Assembly: GCF_030845175.1 (NCBI RefSeq)
Contig: NZ_CP132542.1
Span: 2,701,501-2,765,500, forward strand
DNA: 64,000 nucleotides
Direction: 5' to 3'
Source of the DNA: Coralliovum pocilloporae
GTDB taxonomy: Bacteria; Pseudomonadota; Alphaproteobacteria; Rhizobiales; Cohaesibacteraceae
How positions within the stretch are numbered: position 1 is the first letter of the stretch; each line of letters begins with the position of its first letter. Positions 52,239 through 62,145 of the stretch are shown here, piece by piece. Both the position numbers and the translations under genes were made by a program. Below the pieces are notes generated by a model. That model saw only the letters and a list, made by a program, of their open reading frames with translations. It had not been told where the DNA came from and did not search any database.

Positions 52239-55200
52239 CTAGTTGCCAAACAGGATGTTGCCAAGTGATTTAATGGCTTCTTCCTCAAGACTTCGCTGAT
52301 CCTGCTGCTGGGGCTGTGCGCCGCCTGAATTCTGGTTGCCACCAGCCTGATTGTTGTTCTGATTGTTCGTCTGGCCCGTATTCTGATTTTTGTTACGTCC
52401 ACCGGCCGCATCCAGAAGCTGGCCAAGGCCTTCGCCAATGCCGCCCGCACCTTCACCCAGCACATCTTTGACCACGGTGCCGACCTTGCCCGCACCTTCA
52501 ACGCCTTTGAAAAGCTCCGAGCCGACGCTGCCACCCAGAGATTGAAGCTGACGGAACGCGTTGCCCGGATCTGTCAGAATGCCCTTGATATCCGGATAGA
52601 TCTGCGGGTTGTCCCAGGATCCGCGAATGATGACCGGAACCGGCAGACCATCCAGCCCCACGCGGCCGCCCTGACCCGTCAGATTGGCCACGAGCTTCGG
52701 TTCAACACGATAGTCGATGGTCCGTGGTGGCATGGAAACCGTCCCGGAGCCTGAAACGCGCACAAGCGGGCCAAGCAGGCGCAGGTCGTCATTGCGGCCA
52801 ATGCCATTGGTAAAGTTGAAGCTGGCGGCAAACTCGCTGAAATCCGTTTTCTCTGACTGGGTATTGGTCCAGCCTGTGAGAATGTCGGTCGTCAGTGCCC
52901 GCATCATTCGGGCGATATTGATCCCCACAATGGCACCGTCTGCAAAGGCAAAGGCAGCGCGGCCGTTCAGGGCAGAGACAAGTTGGGCTTCGCTTGCACC
53001 CGTTGTGGCAAAATCAAGAGCGATATTGCCTGTACCCTCGACGGAATCAAAGTTTGCAGCATCTTTCAGGAAGGGACGGGCATTCAGGCCGTTCAGGTCA
53101 AACTTTGCCTGTATGGCCGGGGAGGCTGACCGTGTGTCCAGAACGACCCGACCTGATCCGGCACCGCGATAGAGCGCCAGTTCCGCCAGATTGGCCTCGG
53201 CAAAGCCATCTTTGATGGTAACAGAGAGACGGCTTTGACCGGTCTTGATCTTGTTAGCCTTCAGGACCCGTGTGGTTACATCAAGAGACAGGTTGAGGCT
53301 GTTGAGAGCGGAGAAGTCTATTGGTTCAGTGCTCCAGCCACGTTTGCCGCCAGAGGATTGTCCGCCGGTTTGCGCATGCTCGCCTGCGCTTTCACCCGAT
53401 CCGAGGAAGGGGGTAACATCAAGGGCATCGAAGACGAACTGCGCCTTGATATCGGGCTTGCCAGCCAGCCCGACGGACGCCTTGCCTGACCCTTTTGTCT
53501 CGCCAAAGGTGAGGCTTATCTGTTCAAGGCTGAGCGCCTTGTCGGAGGCGGCAAGCTGGGTTTTGAGGGACAGATCTCCATCTGGTGTGCTGTCACCGGT
53601 CTGTTGACCGACCCAGCCGAGGAAACGTTTTAGGGAATCGGCCGAAACAACCACTTCACCATTGGCCAGGGTCTGGCCCGCCGGGTGAAGACGCCCGTTA
53701 TAACGAACCCAGATCGGGCGGCTCTTCAGAGACAGCTTGGCATTGGTCGGCTTGCCATCAAGAAGAGGGCGGGGGTCTGCTGTTGCATCCAGCGAAACGC
53801 GTTCACCATTCCACGTCAGTGCACCGTCAAGACGCACCGGCGAGGTGAGGGAAGTGACAGAGGCTGTAACGTCAAGATTGCTGACCGTATCAGCCTTCGG
53901 GTTGCCAAGAAGCGCGCCGACACCGCTGACAGAGGCATCATGCATCCGCAGTCCGGCATTCAGCTCCAGGGCATCTTTAAGAGCACTGGTCGTGCTGCCT
54001 GCTGCCTGAAAGCTCGCTTCTGCTGAAAGGCGGCCTTTTACCTTGAAGCCGCCGGTACCGGCAAGAGCAAGAAGTGGTGCGGCATCAAGACCGGAAAGGT
54101 TGGCAGAGCCTGAAAAGACCGGCACGCCATTCACCTGGAGTGCTGACAGATCCAGCGCTGCAGAGCCGCCCGAAAGCTTTGCCTGCTGCAGTTTGGCGCT
54201 CAGCGCTCCATCCTGAACCCGTGTGATAAAGACCACGTCTTTGACGGTCTGACCCATGCCTTTGAGGTCGGCAATCCGCAAGTCGACAAAGCCGTCAAAG
54301 GCCTGAAGCGGAGACAGATCGATCGGGCTTTCGGTTTCGCCCCCTGTCGTTGTCTGGGTGTTTTCGGAGGTGGTGGACCCGGAGGACGTGGTTCCGCCCT
54401 GACGCAAGGCGTCCAGATCCAGCTGAGGCACATCAACAGCCAGACGCACAATGGGTTTCGCTCCACCGGTGCTGATCCGGGCCGCCGCGACAAAAGGCAG
54501 ATCATCGGCCTTGCCATCCAGCTGCAGGATCTTGATGTCCGGCCCGGCCATTTCCACCTGGCTTTCAAACGACAGGGCTCTGACAGGAAGGTCAGGACTG
54601 CTGCCGGAGAGCCATGAAGCGAGACCGGCAAGAGATGGCAAGGCACCGTTGACATCACCCTTGAACAGGGTTTCAGCTGCCATGGCCTGGCCATTGACGG
54701 TGAGACGCACAGTGTCGGAGGTAAGAGACACCGCGACCGCGCTCCCGGCCTTGCGGATCAGATCATATGGGTTGCCGACGGTCAGGCCGATATCGTGGCT
54801 CTTGCCCTTGAAGCTGAACCGCCCCTTGGCAAGCGCTGGTTCATTCAGGGCAGGCAGCGACAGGTCCAGAGCGAAGTCGTTGACCAGGGTTGCCTCGCTG
54901 CCATCCGCGCCACGCTGGACAAGCTGGCCGTTGCGGATGATAAATTTCTTCAGCCGGAATGTTTCAGGCGAAAGACCACCAAGCGGGTCATCATTTGAAG
55001 AGGCCCCGCCACCCGGATCAGAATTCTGCGTTGTATTGGCACCATCCCCGGACGGGGCGCTGCTCAGGGTGATGCGCGGCTGCTCCAGTTTGATCTGAGA
55101 AATTTCCACCACACCATTAAGAAGCGGGCTCAGCGCCAGGCCAAAATCCACTTCCTGAATGGAGAGGAGAGGCGTGCCGTCTGCTTCGGTCAGGGTGACT

Positions 55201-55400
55201 TGTTCCGCATTCAGCTTCAGGCCGGTAATGACGCTGATGCTGACATCCCCGTCAATGGACAGACGCTTGCCTGTTGCACCGGAAACCCGCTCGGTCACCT
55301 GGGATTTGACGAGATCTGTCGAGATGAACATCGGCGCAATAAGCAGCGCCAGAACTGAAATCCCGAGGACAGAGCCGAGAACGATAAACAACTTGCGCAT
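52239..55400 (-). CDS. AsmA-family outer-membrane assembly protein
   Basis: A 1053-residue protein. An N-terminal membrane anchor (LFIVLGSVLGISVLALLIAPMF) leads into the AsmA start (GKRLSIDGDVSISVITGLKLNAEQVTL) and a very long periplasmic part with repeated beta segments. Near residues 830-960 is the AsmA C-terminal motif (GTGNIALDFATTGASEAQLVSALNGRAAFAFADGAIVGINIA ... PRTIDYRVEPKL). The last 60 residues are Gln/Asn-rich (NQNTGQTNNQNNNQAGGNQ). AsmA-type proteins are thought to move phospholipids between the membranes. Confidence 0.88.
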   Translation of the reverse strand: MRKLFIVLGSVLGISVLALLIAPMFISTDLVKSQVTERVSGATGKRLSIDGDVSISVITGLKLNAEQVTLTEADGTPLLSIQEVDFGLALSPLLNGVVEISQIKLEQPRITLSSAPSGDGANTTQNSDPGGGASSNDDPLGGLSPETFRLKKFIIRNGQLVQRGADGSEATLVNDFALDLSLPALNEPALAKGRFSFKGKSHDIGLTVGNPYDLIRKAGSAVAVSLTSDTVRLTVNGQAMAAETLFKGDVNGALPSLAGLASWLSGSSPDLPVRALSFESQVEMAGPDIKILQLDGKADDLPFVAAARISTGGAKPIVRLAVDVPQLDLDALRQGGTTSSGSTTSENTQTTTGGETESPIDLSPLQAFDGFVDLRIADLKGMGQTVKDVVFITRVQDGALSAKLQQAKLSGGSAALDLSALQVNGVPVFSGSANLSGLDAAPLLALAGTGGFKVKGRLSAEASFQAAGSTTSALKDALELNAGLRMHDASVSGVGALLGNPKADTVSNLDVTASVTSLTSPVRLDGALTWNGERVSLDATADPRPLLDGKPTNAKLSLKSRPIWVRYNGRLHPAGQTLANGEVVVSADSLKRFLGWVGQQTGDSTPDGDLSLKTQLAASDKALSLEQISLTFGETKGSGKASVGLAGKPDIKAQFVFDALDVTPFLGSGESAGEHAQTGGQSSGGKRGWSTEPIDFSALNSLNLSLDVTTRVLKANKIKTGQSRLSVTIKDGFAEANLAELALYRGAGSGRVVLDTRSASPAIQAKFDLNGLNARPFLKDAANFDSVEGTGNIALDFATTGASEAQLVSALNGRAAFAFADGAIVGINIARMMRALTTDILTGWTNTQSEKTDFSEFAASFNFTNGIGRNDDLRLLGPLVRVSGSGTVSMPPRTIDYRVEPKLVANLTGQGGRVGLDGLPVPVIIRGSWDNPQIYPDIKGILTDPGNAFRQLQSLGGSVGSELFKGVEGAGKVGTVVKDVLGEGAGGIGEGLGQLLDAAGGRNKNQNTGQTNNQNNNQAGGNQNSGGAQPQQQDQRSLEEEAIKSLGNILFGN

Positions 55401-55574
55401 GATCTAACCGGGGTCCGCGATTCTAATGGTTAAGGGAATTATAACAGAGGTTGTCCGTGAGTTCTCCCTTCTGGTTCGAGGATACTGCGGAAAACTGGCA
55501 AGGATATGGTTCCTGCCAGCCTTTGCAGGTGTTCGGGCTTCTTTGACGTCAAAAGCGGCCGGTGAAGATGCCGG

Positions 55575-56072
55575 TCAGCTTTTTTGCGCGGTCTGACAGG
55601 CATCCAGAAAGGCCCTTACCGGAGCCGCACTGCCTTTCAGTGAAAGGGACAGAGGGTCAGAAGCCTCGGTTGTGAGCGTCAGCGACTGTTCACGGATGAC
55701 TGCAGTCCAGAAGGAATCGTCTGTTGAAAGAGTGAGGACAGGGTAGAAATACTCGCCATCGCCGAAATAATGGGCGACTTTCGCGGTCATCCCCTGCCGG
55801 TATTTGCCAGCGGCGACCTGCAGTACAATATCGTCATTGGTCTCGACGCCTTTGAGTTCCATAAGGAAATCGAGCTCAATCGTTGAAGAACCAGCCATAC
55901 AATTTGCACGCAGATAGCGGGCATCTGTTTCCGGAATACCAAACTCCAGACTGTCATTGCCGGAATGCCACACAAACGGGGGTTCAGTGGCCTCGGATGC
56001 TGTGGGCATCAACGCCAGTGCTGAGGCAAGAATCGTCAGTGTCAGAACGAAAAACCAATCAAACGAACGCAT
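55575..56072 (-). CDS. Secreted protein of unknown function
   Basis: About 165 residues from ATG (MRSFDWFFVLTLTILASALALMPTASEA), a signal peptide with cleavage after SEA. The mature part has one cysteine pair (RANCMAGS, FLDACQ) and a beta-rich fold (DDIVLQVAAGKYRQGMTAKV, SFWTAVIREQSLTLTT). Not recognised. It lies between the asmA-like gene and the mutL/MITE region, on the same strand as both. Confidence 0.65.
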   Translation of the reverse strand: MRSFDWFFVLTLTILASALALMPTASEATEPPFVWHSGNDSLEFGIPETDARYLRANCMAGSSTIELDFLMELKGVETNDDIVLQVAAGKYRQGMTAKVAHYFGDGEYFYPVLTLSTDDSFWTAVIREQSLTLTTEASDPLSLSLKGSAAPVRAFLDACQTAQKS

Positions 56073-56159
56073 AATAATAATCTCCAAATCAATATATGAC
56101 CTGACTCAGAGAGGAGAAAATGGCGGTATTATGACCCTGTTGGGGTGAGTTTTGACCTT

Positions 56160-56425
56160 AGGGTCAAGACTCATTGCTCATGCCCATTCTGTTCATCAGG
56201 GAAGGGCAGAATGAGCGCAAACAAGAGCGCAGGACAGGTGGATCCTATTCAAGCTGTTGTTTGTGGTCAGGCTGAGCTTCCCTGATGAACCCAAAGGGCG
56301 GGGTCATTTTACCGTCCGGCTTTGTTGGAGGTCCTTGAAAACCGGAAGGTTTCCTGCGGACCTCCGCCGCGCCGGACGAAAAAATGACTATCGCAGAATG
56401 GACGTGAGCAATGAGTTTTGACCCT
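56160..56425. repeat. MITE-like element, full copy 1 (266 bp, TA-flanked)
   Basis: Terminal inverted repeats TAGGGTCAAGACTCATTGCTCA and ACGTGAGCAATGAGTTTTGACCCTA enclose a non-coding, partly palindromic interior. A TA dinucleotide lies at each end, as is usual for insertions by IS630/Tc1-mariner-type transposases. Its right end supplies the mutL stop codon (TAG). The full second copy at 59741-60006 is inverted and nearly the same. Confidence 0.85.
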
Positions 56426-58292
56426 AACGCCGCCCAAACAGGCGTTCGATGTCTGTCAGTTTGAGTTCCACATAAGTGGGGCGTCCATGATTGCACTGGC
56501 CAGAATGTGGCGTTGCTTCCATGTCGCGCAGGAGGGCGTCCATTTCCTCTGCACGCAGCCGTCTGCCGGAGCGGACAGAGCCGTGGCAGGCCATGGTGGC
56601 AGCCACATGATCGATCCGTTCCTTGACGCTGTCTGCCGTATCCCATTCCGCCAGTTCATCAGCCAGATCGCGGATGAGGCCCTTTATATCCGGATTGCCC
56701 AGCATGGCCGGGGTCTCGCGCACGGCAATGGCACCGGGGCCGAAAGAGTCGATAGCCAGCCCGGCCTCCAGAAGATCTTCGGCCCGGTCAATCAACCGGT
56801 TTGCATCCTCTTCCGGTAACTCGACAATCTCCGGAATCAGAAGAGCCTGCCGGGCAATGCCTTTCTCGGCAATGGCGGCTTTCAGCCGTTCATAGACCAG
56901 GCGCTCGTGCGCTGCATGCTGATCGACAATCACCAGGCCATGGTCCGTCTGGGCGATGATATAGTTCTCGTGAATCTGGGCACGGGCCGCACCGAGCGGT
57001 CGTGAAACCCGCTCTCCATCCAGCGGACTGTCGGACGGGCGGGTATCAGCGCTGGGCTCAGCCAGCGGTGTGAGGCCATCTCCGTCATCCTGGGCAAAGC
57101 CACCTTGCTGCGGCATCAGCGGGCGTTGACCGGACTGTTGCCAGTCGTAATCCATCATCGGCGCAGCGCGATGGGATGAGGAGGCCTGATAGGCAGATGA
57201 AACACCCGTCGATTCCGCGTCGCTTGTAGACTGATGCAGGGACGGGGAGGTGACCAGCGCATCCAGTGTGGCCGAACCGCCAGTTGATGATGAGCGATGT
57301 CCTGCCAGGGTCAGAGCCTGTTTGATCGACCCCACAAGCAGGCCACGCACAAGGCCCGAATCCCGAAACCGCACATCAGCTTTGGCCGGATGGACATTGA
57401 CATCCACCAGATGCGGATCAAGATCGATAAACAGCGCCACCATTGCATGCCGGTCTCGTGCCAGAAAGTCCATATAGGCCCCGCGAATGGCACCCAGCAG
57501 CAGCTTGTCCCGGACGGGGCGACCATTGACAAACAGGAACTGCATCATGGAATTGGCGCGGTTGAGGGTCGGAAGACCGACAAAACCCGTCAGACGGATA
57601 TCTTCCCGCTCCGCATGAATGGGCAGGGCGTTGTCCTGAAAGTCCCGTCCCATGATCTGTCCAAGACGCACAAGCTGGGCATCGTCGCCTCTCGCAGCCG
57701 GATAGTCGGTCTGCGACCGGTCTGAGCCGCGAATGGTGAACCGTGTTCCCGGATGGGCCATGGCCAGCCGCTTGACCACATCGGTAATGGCATTGGCTTC
57801 TGCCCGGTCGGACTTGAGGAATTTCAGTCGGGCCGGAACCGAGAAGAACAGATCCCGCACCTCGACCCGGGTTCCTCTGGGCTGGGCGGCCGGGCTGACG
57901 TCGGATTGTGCACCGCCATCAACGCTGATCTGCAGGGCCGTATCGCTGTCCGCCTGCCGAGAGGTGATGGTCAGCCGGGCCACTGAGCCGATTGAGGGCA
58001 GGGCTTCGCCGCGAAAACCCAGCGTGCGGATATCCATCAGGTCGTCTTCGGTCAGTTTCGATGTACAGTGACGCTCCACCGCGAGCTGCAGATCGGTTTC
58101 GCTCATGCCGTGACCATCATCAGTCACCTGCAGCAGGGTCTTGCCACCGCTGGCAGTCACCACTTCAATCCGCTCGGCACCGGCATCAAGAGCGTTTTCA
58201 ATCAGCTCCTTGGCCACGCTGGCCGGGCGCTCGATGACTTCACCGGCGGCGATGCGATTGATCACGGTTTCTGACAGACGGCGAACGGCCAT
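56424..58292 (-). CDS. mutL: DNA mismatch repair protein MutL
   Basis: A 622-residue GHKL-type ATPase: [36 protein letters not shown] with the Asn-binding motif, [30 protein letters not shown], then the linker and the C-terminal dimerisation domain ([60 protein letters not shown]). It couples MutS to downstream repair. Its stop codon TAG is created by the end of the MITE-like element, exactly at the expected end of the protein ([11 protein letters not shown]). Confidence 0.97.
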   Translation of the reverse strand: MAVRRLSETVINRIAAGEVIERPASVAKELIENALDAGAERIEVVTASGGKTLLQVTDDGHGMSETDLQLAVERHCTSKLTEDDLMDIRTLGFRGEALPSIGSVARLTITSRQADSDTALQISVDGGAQSDVSPAAQPRGTRVEVRDLFFSVPARLKFLKSDRAEANAITDVVKRLAMAHPGTRFTIRGSDRSQTDYPAARGDDAQLVRLGQIMGRDFQDNALPIHAEREDIRLTGFVGLPTLNRANSMMQFLFVNGRPVRDKLLLGAIRGAYMDFLARDRHAMVALFIDLDPHLVDVNVHPAKADVRFRDSGLVRGLLVGSIKQALTLAGHRSSSTGGSATLDALVTSPSLHQSTSDAESTGVSSAYQASSSHRAAPMMDYDWQQSGQRPLMPQQGGFAQDDGDGLTPLAEPSADTRPSDSPLDGERVSRPLGAARAQIHENYIIAQTDHGLVIVDQHAAHERLVYERLKAAIAEKGIARQALLIPEIVELPEEDANRLIDRAEDLLEAGLAIDSFGPGAIAVRETPAMLGNPDIKGLIRDLADELAEWDTADSVKERIDHVAATMACHGSVRSGRRLRAEEMDALLRDMEATPHSGQCNHGRPTYVELKLTDIERLFGRR

Positions 58293-58359
58293 AATGCGCT
58301 TGGGTCCCTGAAAAGGAGGTTCAGGTCCTATGTTGCCGGATTCGAGGGGAAAGACAAAT

Positions 58360-58391
58360 CAGAATGGGTGTGAACGAGGAGCTTTGACCCT
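58360..58391 (+). repeat. Fragment of the MITE-like element's end
   Basis: TCAGAATGGGTGTGAACGAGGAGCTTTGACCCT matches the right end of the 266-bp element (ACAGAATGGGCGTGAGCAATGAGTCTTGACCCT) with a few changes. It sits between the divergent mutL and purD genes. No other end is near. Confidence 0.55.
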
Positions 58392-58461
58392 GGGTGGCAC
58401 ATCGTGATATTCAGCCGCTGATCAAGACTACAGAATCTCACTTCAACCCTCGGATAGCGTC

Positions 58462-59742
58462 ATGAATGTTCTGTTGATAGGCTCTGGCGGGCGAGAGCAC
58501 GCTCTGGCCTGGGCCCTGTCGAAATCTCCTCTGCTGACCACATTATATGCCGCCCCCGGCAATGCAGGTATCAGCGAACTGGCCGAATGCGTGACGTTGA
58601 ATGTGGATGATCATGCCGCTGTCATCACCTTCTGCCGTGACAAGGGGATTGACCTTGTGGTTGTCGGCCCGGAGGCACCTCTGGTGGCCGGTCTGGCAGA
58701 TGACCTGAAAGCCGCAGATATTCCGGTCTTTGGTGCATCCCGTGAGGCGGCAGCCCTTGAGGGGTCAAAGGGCTTCACAAAGGACCTCTGTGCCGAATTC
58801 AACATTCCAACCGCAGCCTACAAACGGTTTTCCGATGCTGATGAAGCATCTGACTACGTTCGCGAACGCGGCGCGCCTATCGTCATCAAGGCTGATGGAC
58901 TGGCAGCCGGCAAGGGTGTTGTGGTCGCCGAAACGCTTGAAGAGGCCCTGGCTGCTGTCGACATGTGCTTTGAAGGTGGTTTCGGCAAAGCCGGTGCCGA
59001 GGTGGTTGTCGAGGACTGCCTGGTTGGTGAGGAAGCCAGTTTCTTTGCCATCTGTGACGGAGAAACCGCGCTGCCGCTTGCAACCGCTCAAGACCATAAG
59101 CGCGTCGGAGACGGGGATGTGGGACCGAACACCGGTGGTATGGGTGCCTATTCACCAGCACCGGTGATGACAGAGGCAATGATTGCCCGCACCATGGATG
59201 AAATCATCCTGCCCACTGTCAATGCCATGAAATCCCGCGGTATGCCCTTTGTCGGTGTGCTCTTTGCGGGCCTGATGATCACCGAGAAGGGCCCGGAACT
59301 GATCGAACACAATGTGCGCTTTGGCGATCCGGAATGTCAGGTGTTGATGATGCGTCTTAAATCTGATCTGCTTGACCTGATGGCAGCTGCCGCAAAGGGC
59401 GCGCTCTCGGGTAAAAGCGTCCAGTGGTCTGATGATGTGGCTCTGACCGTGGTTCTTGCCTCAAAAGGGTATCCGGGATCTTATGATAAAAATACCCCGA
59501 TCAGCGGACTGGAGCAGGCCGAAGAAGACGATGTCGTACGCGTCTTCCACGCGGGAACCGCACGTGGCGATGAGGGCACTCTGCTGGCCACCGGCGGACG
59601 CGTGCTGAATGTGACCGCCCTTGGCACGTCTGTTTCCGAAGCCCAGAGCCGGGCCTATCAGGCTATTGACCGCATCACCTGGCCCAATGGCTTCTGTCGT
59701 CGTGATATCGGCTGGCGTGCTGTTGAGCGGGAAGAGGCTTAG
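58462..59742 (+). CDS. purD: Phosphoribosylamine--glycine ligase (GARS) PurD
   Basis: A 426-residue ATP-grasp enzyme of de novo purine synthesis, joining glycine to phosphoribosylamine. It has the N-terminal [17 protein letters not shown], the ATP-grasp region [49 protein letters not shown] and the closing [14 protein letters not shown]. Its stop codon TAG is the first three bases of the following MITE-like element's TA-plus-terminus sequence. Divergent from mutL. Confidence 0.97.
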   Translation: MNVLLIGSGGREHALAWALSKSPLLTTLYAAPGNAGISELAECVTLNVDDHAAVITFCRDKGIDLVVVGPEAPLVAGLADDLKAADIPVFGASREAAALEGSKGFTKDLCAEFNIPTAAYKRFSDADEASDYVRERGAPIVIKADGLAAGKGVVVAETLEEALAAVDMCFEGGFGKAGAEVVVEDCLVGEEASFFAICDGETALPLATAQDHKRVGDGDVGPNTGGMGAYSPAPVMTEAMIARTMDEIILPTVNAMKSRGMPFVGVLFAGLMITEKGPELIEHNVRFGDPECQVLMMRLKSDLLDLMAAAAKGALSGKSVQWSDDVALTVVLASKGYPGSYDKNTPISGLEQAEEDDVVRVFHAGTARGDEGTLLATGGRVLNVTALGTSVSEAQSRAYQAIDRITWPNGFCRRDIGWRAVEREEA

Positions 59743-60006
59743 GGTCAAGACTCATTGCTCACGTTCATTCTGCGATAGTCCTTTTTTCGTCCGGCGCGGC
59801 GGAGGTCCGCAGGAAACCTTCCGGTTTTCAAGGATCTCCAACAAAGCTGAACGGTAAAATGACCTCGCCCGTTGGGTTCATCAGGGAAGCTCAGCCTGAC
59901 CACAAACAACAGCTTGAATAGGGTCCACCCGTCCGGCGCTCTTGTTTGCGCCCATTCTGTACTTCCCTGATAAACAGAATGGGCGTGAGCAATGAGTCTT
60001 GACCCT
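59741..60006. repeat. MITE-like element, full copy 2 (266 bp, TA-flanked, inverted)
   Basis: It is the reverse complement of copy 1 at 56160-56425 with scattered differences. The ends are AGGGTCAAGACTCATTGCTCACG and CGTGAGCAATGAGTCTTGACCCT, with TA at both edges. No open frame. The left end forms the purD stop codon. The ~190 bases after it hold the operator-like palindromes described next and nothing else. Confidence 0.85.
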
Positions 60007-60079
60007 AGTATCCGCCTCTGGAGTGAAGCCGTTCCGGCTTGTGACATAACTTCAACACATTGATCTCAAGAATAGATCC

Positions 60080-60111
60080 TGTCCGGACACGATTATACCT
60101 GTGTCCGGACA
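60080..60111. promoter_or_regulatory. Two TGTCCGGACA palindromes, possible operator
   Basis: The self-complementary TGTCCGGACA occurs at 60080-60089 and 60102-60111, centres 22 bases apart, or two helical turns. This fits paired binding sites of a dimeric regulator on one face of the DNA. They lie 87 bases before the gene whose product starts with a ribbon-helix-helix domain, so autoregulation is a simple guess. An outer CC/GG context makes them compact GC-rich sites. Confidence 0.55.
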
Positions 60112-60197
60112 CGGAAAAAATTGCATCCGCATATTTCGGATCGCATGTCTGTGTCATTGAACGCGGAACAGGATATTGCCCTGAGGAGCGAGTGACC

Positions 60198-61079
60198 ATG
60201 AGTAAGAAAACCGAGACAATTGAGGTCCGGATTTCTCCGGAAGTCAAAGCTGAGTTCAGCGCCTTGTGCAAAGCACGGGGAAAGCCGCTCAGCCAGATTG
60301 TCCGAACGCTTGTCGAACGGGAAATATCCACCTCCGCAGACGATCATTTCAGCAGAGGAATAAGCCCGATGACACAGGCGCTATCAGGAAAATGGAAATC
60401 TTTTGCACTGTCGACCGTCGCCGTCGCCACATTGGCGATTGGCTGGAATATTGCCGTACAAACCCCTGTCACCGCGCAGAGCGGGGTGCGGGTTACATTT
60501 GCCATGCTGGACCGTAACGAGGACGGAGTGATTTCCAGAGATGAATTCGAACTTGGCGATGAGGTCAGTGTAACCGTCACCGAGAACGGATCAGTCATCA
60601 GAGATGTGAAACATCCGGCAGCAGAGGTGCCGAAAGTATGCCGTGATGACTTTGAAAAATTTGAGGCAGACGCCGACATTCAGAAGACCGTTGAGACGCT
60701 CTTTACGGTTGATGCGGACAAAGACGGAACCATCACATATGACGAATTCCTGGCTGCGATGAAGGAGGATGCCCAAAAACAGTTCAAGCGTCTGGACAAG
60801 GACAAGAGTGCTTATCTCAACCGCAAGGAGCTTGCGGAGCTGGCGAAGCTTATGTGGTCTGAAGGAAGTTCCCTCAGCCCGGAATGTGAGCAGGCTCTGT
60901 TCAAAGGTCTGCCCGGATATCCGCCACCAGCCCAGGAGAAGATTTATGGCGTCCCGGCTGACGAGCTACGCGTCGTGTTTGCTATGATGGACGCTGACCG
61001 GAACGGGAAGATCAATTTCGCGGAGTTCTTTGATAATCTGCCGACGGTTGAAATAGACTTCGGAAGCAGTGTCCGCTGA
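60198..61079 (+). CDS. Ribbon-helix-helix / transmembrane / EF-hand fusion protein
   Basis: About 293 residues from ATG (MSKKTETIEVRISPEVKAEF) after GAGGAGCGAGTG. Residues 3-45 read as an Arc/MetJ-like ribbon-helix-helix domain (TIEVRISPEVKAEFSALCKARGKPLSQIVRTLVEREI). A membrane segment follows (SFALSTVAVATLAIGWNIAV). The C-terminal part carries EF-hand loops: DRNEDGVISRDEF, DADKDGTITYDEF, DKDKSAYLNRKEL (degenerate) and DADRNGKINFAEF. The layout suggests a membrane-tethered regulator that senses calcium outside the cytoplasm. That role is inference. Confidence 0.85.
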   Translation: MSKKTETIEVRISPEVKAEFSALCKARGKPLSQIVRTLVEREISTSADDHFSRGISPMTQALSGKWKSFALSTVAVATLAIGWNIAVQTPVTAQSGVRVTFAMLDRNEDGVISRDEFELGDEVSVTVTENGSVIRDVKHPAAEVPKVCRDDFEKFEADADIQKTVETLFTVDADKDGTITYDEFLAAMKEDAQKQFKRLDKDKSAYLNRKELAELAKLMWSEGSSLSPECEQALFKGLPGYPPPAQEKIYGVPADELRVVFAMMDADRNGKINFAEFFDNLPTVEIDFGSSVR

Positions 61080-61094
61080 CCAGCAATGGTGGGT

Positions 61095-62036
61095 TTATCC
61101 CGCGGTTATAAGCGCATCGGCCAGAAGGCCAGCAAACAGGATCAGACCATAATCCCGGTTTGATTTGAACAGGCGCAGGCAGTCATCCGCATTGTCTATA
61201 TCAAGGCGGATGGCTTGCCAGGCGAGATGGGCCAGCCCGGCCACAAGACCGCCAAAGGCAAACAGGCCCGCATCTGCAAGAATAAAACCCAGACCAAACA
61301 GCAGTGTCGCACCACCGTAGAACGCAATCAGCCAGTAGCGTGTTGCGGCACCGAACAGCAGAGCCGTGGAGCGGACGCCGACCACCGCATCGTCTTCCTT
61401 GTCCTGATGGGCGTAGATCGTGTCATAGCCGATGGTCCAGAGAATACCTCCGAGGTAAAGACAGACCGGCGCCAGGGACAGGCTGCCGAACAGGGCTGCC
61501 CAGCCCACAAGAGCCCCCCAGGAAAAAGCCAGACCCAGTACAAGTTGAGGCCAGTCGGTAATCCGCTTCATGAACGGGTAGGCGGCAACGAAGCCAAGGG
61601 ATGCGATACCCAGCCAGATGGTGAAAATGTTGAATTGCAACAGCACCAGAAGCCCGGCAAGTGCTTGCAGGACAAGAAAAACCTTGGCTCCCGCAACACT
61701 GACCTGTCCTGATGGAATGGGACGGGAGGCAGTCCGTGCGACTGCTGCATCAATATCCCGGTCCACCAGATCATTATAGGTGCATCCGGCACCACGCATG
61801 GCCACAGAGCCGATCCAGAACAGGGCGATATGCCAGAGATTGGGCAGATAGAAGCCCTTTGCATCTGCAGCCAGGGTTGCGGACCACAGGCAGGGCAGAA
61901 ACAGTAGCCACCAGCCAATCGGCCGGTCCCAGCGGGCAAGACGCGCATAGGGTTTGAGCCATTCCGGCGCAAAGCGGTCGACCCAATTGCTTTTGGGGGC
62001 GTCTGCTACCATTCCGCTCTGATTTGTCTCGTTCAT
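61095..62036 (-). CDS. ubiA: 4-hydroxybenzoate polyprenyltransferase UbiA
   Basis: About 313 residues from ATG (MNETNQSGMVADAPK). It is a membrane prenyltransferase with both Asp-rich motifs: NDLVDRDIDAAVARTASRPIPSG and YDTIYAHQDKEDDAVVGVRS. It makes the prenylated ring precursor of ubiquinone in the inner membrane. A longer frame adds 16 residues without homology. It converges with the EF-hand gene. Confidence 0.95.
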   Translation of the reverse strand: MNETNQSGMVADAPKSNWVDRFAPEWLKPYARLARWDRPIGWWLLFLPCLWSATLAADAKGFYLPNLWHIALFWIGSVAMRGAGCTYNDLVDRDIDAAVARTASRPIPSGQVSVAGAKVFLVLQALAGLLVLLQFNIFTIWLGIASLGFVAAYPFMKRITDWPQLVLGLAFSWGALVGWAALFGSLSLAPVCLYLGGILWTIGYDTIYAHQDKEDDAVVGVRSTALLFGAATRYWLIAFYGGATLLFGLGFILADAGLFAFGGLVAGLAHLAWQAIRLDIDNADDCLRLFKSNRDYGLILFAGLLADALITAG

Positions 62037-62145
62037 TGCCGCTGTCTCTTTGTTTTCAAGCAGATTCTTATCCGAAAACCGCACACACTTTCGGGAATAT
62101 GCTCGCTCTTCTTACCGGATTTTCAAACAGGCGGGAACGATCTTT

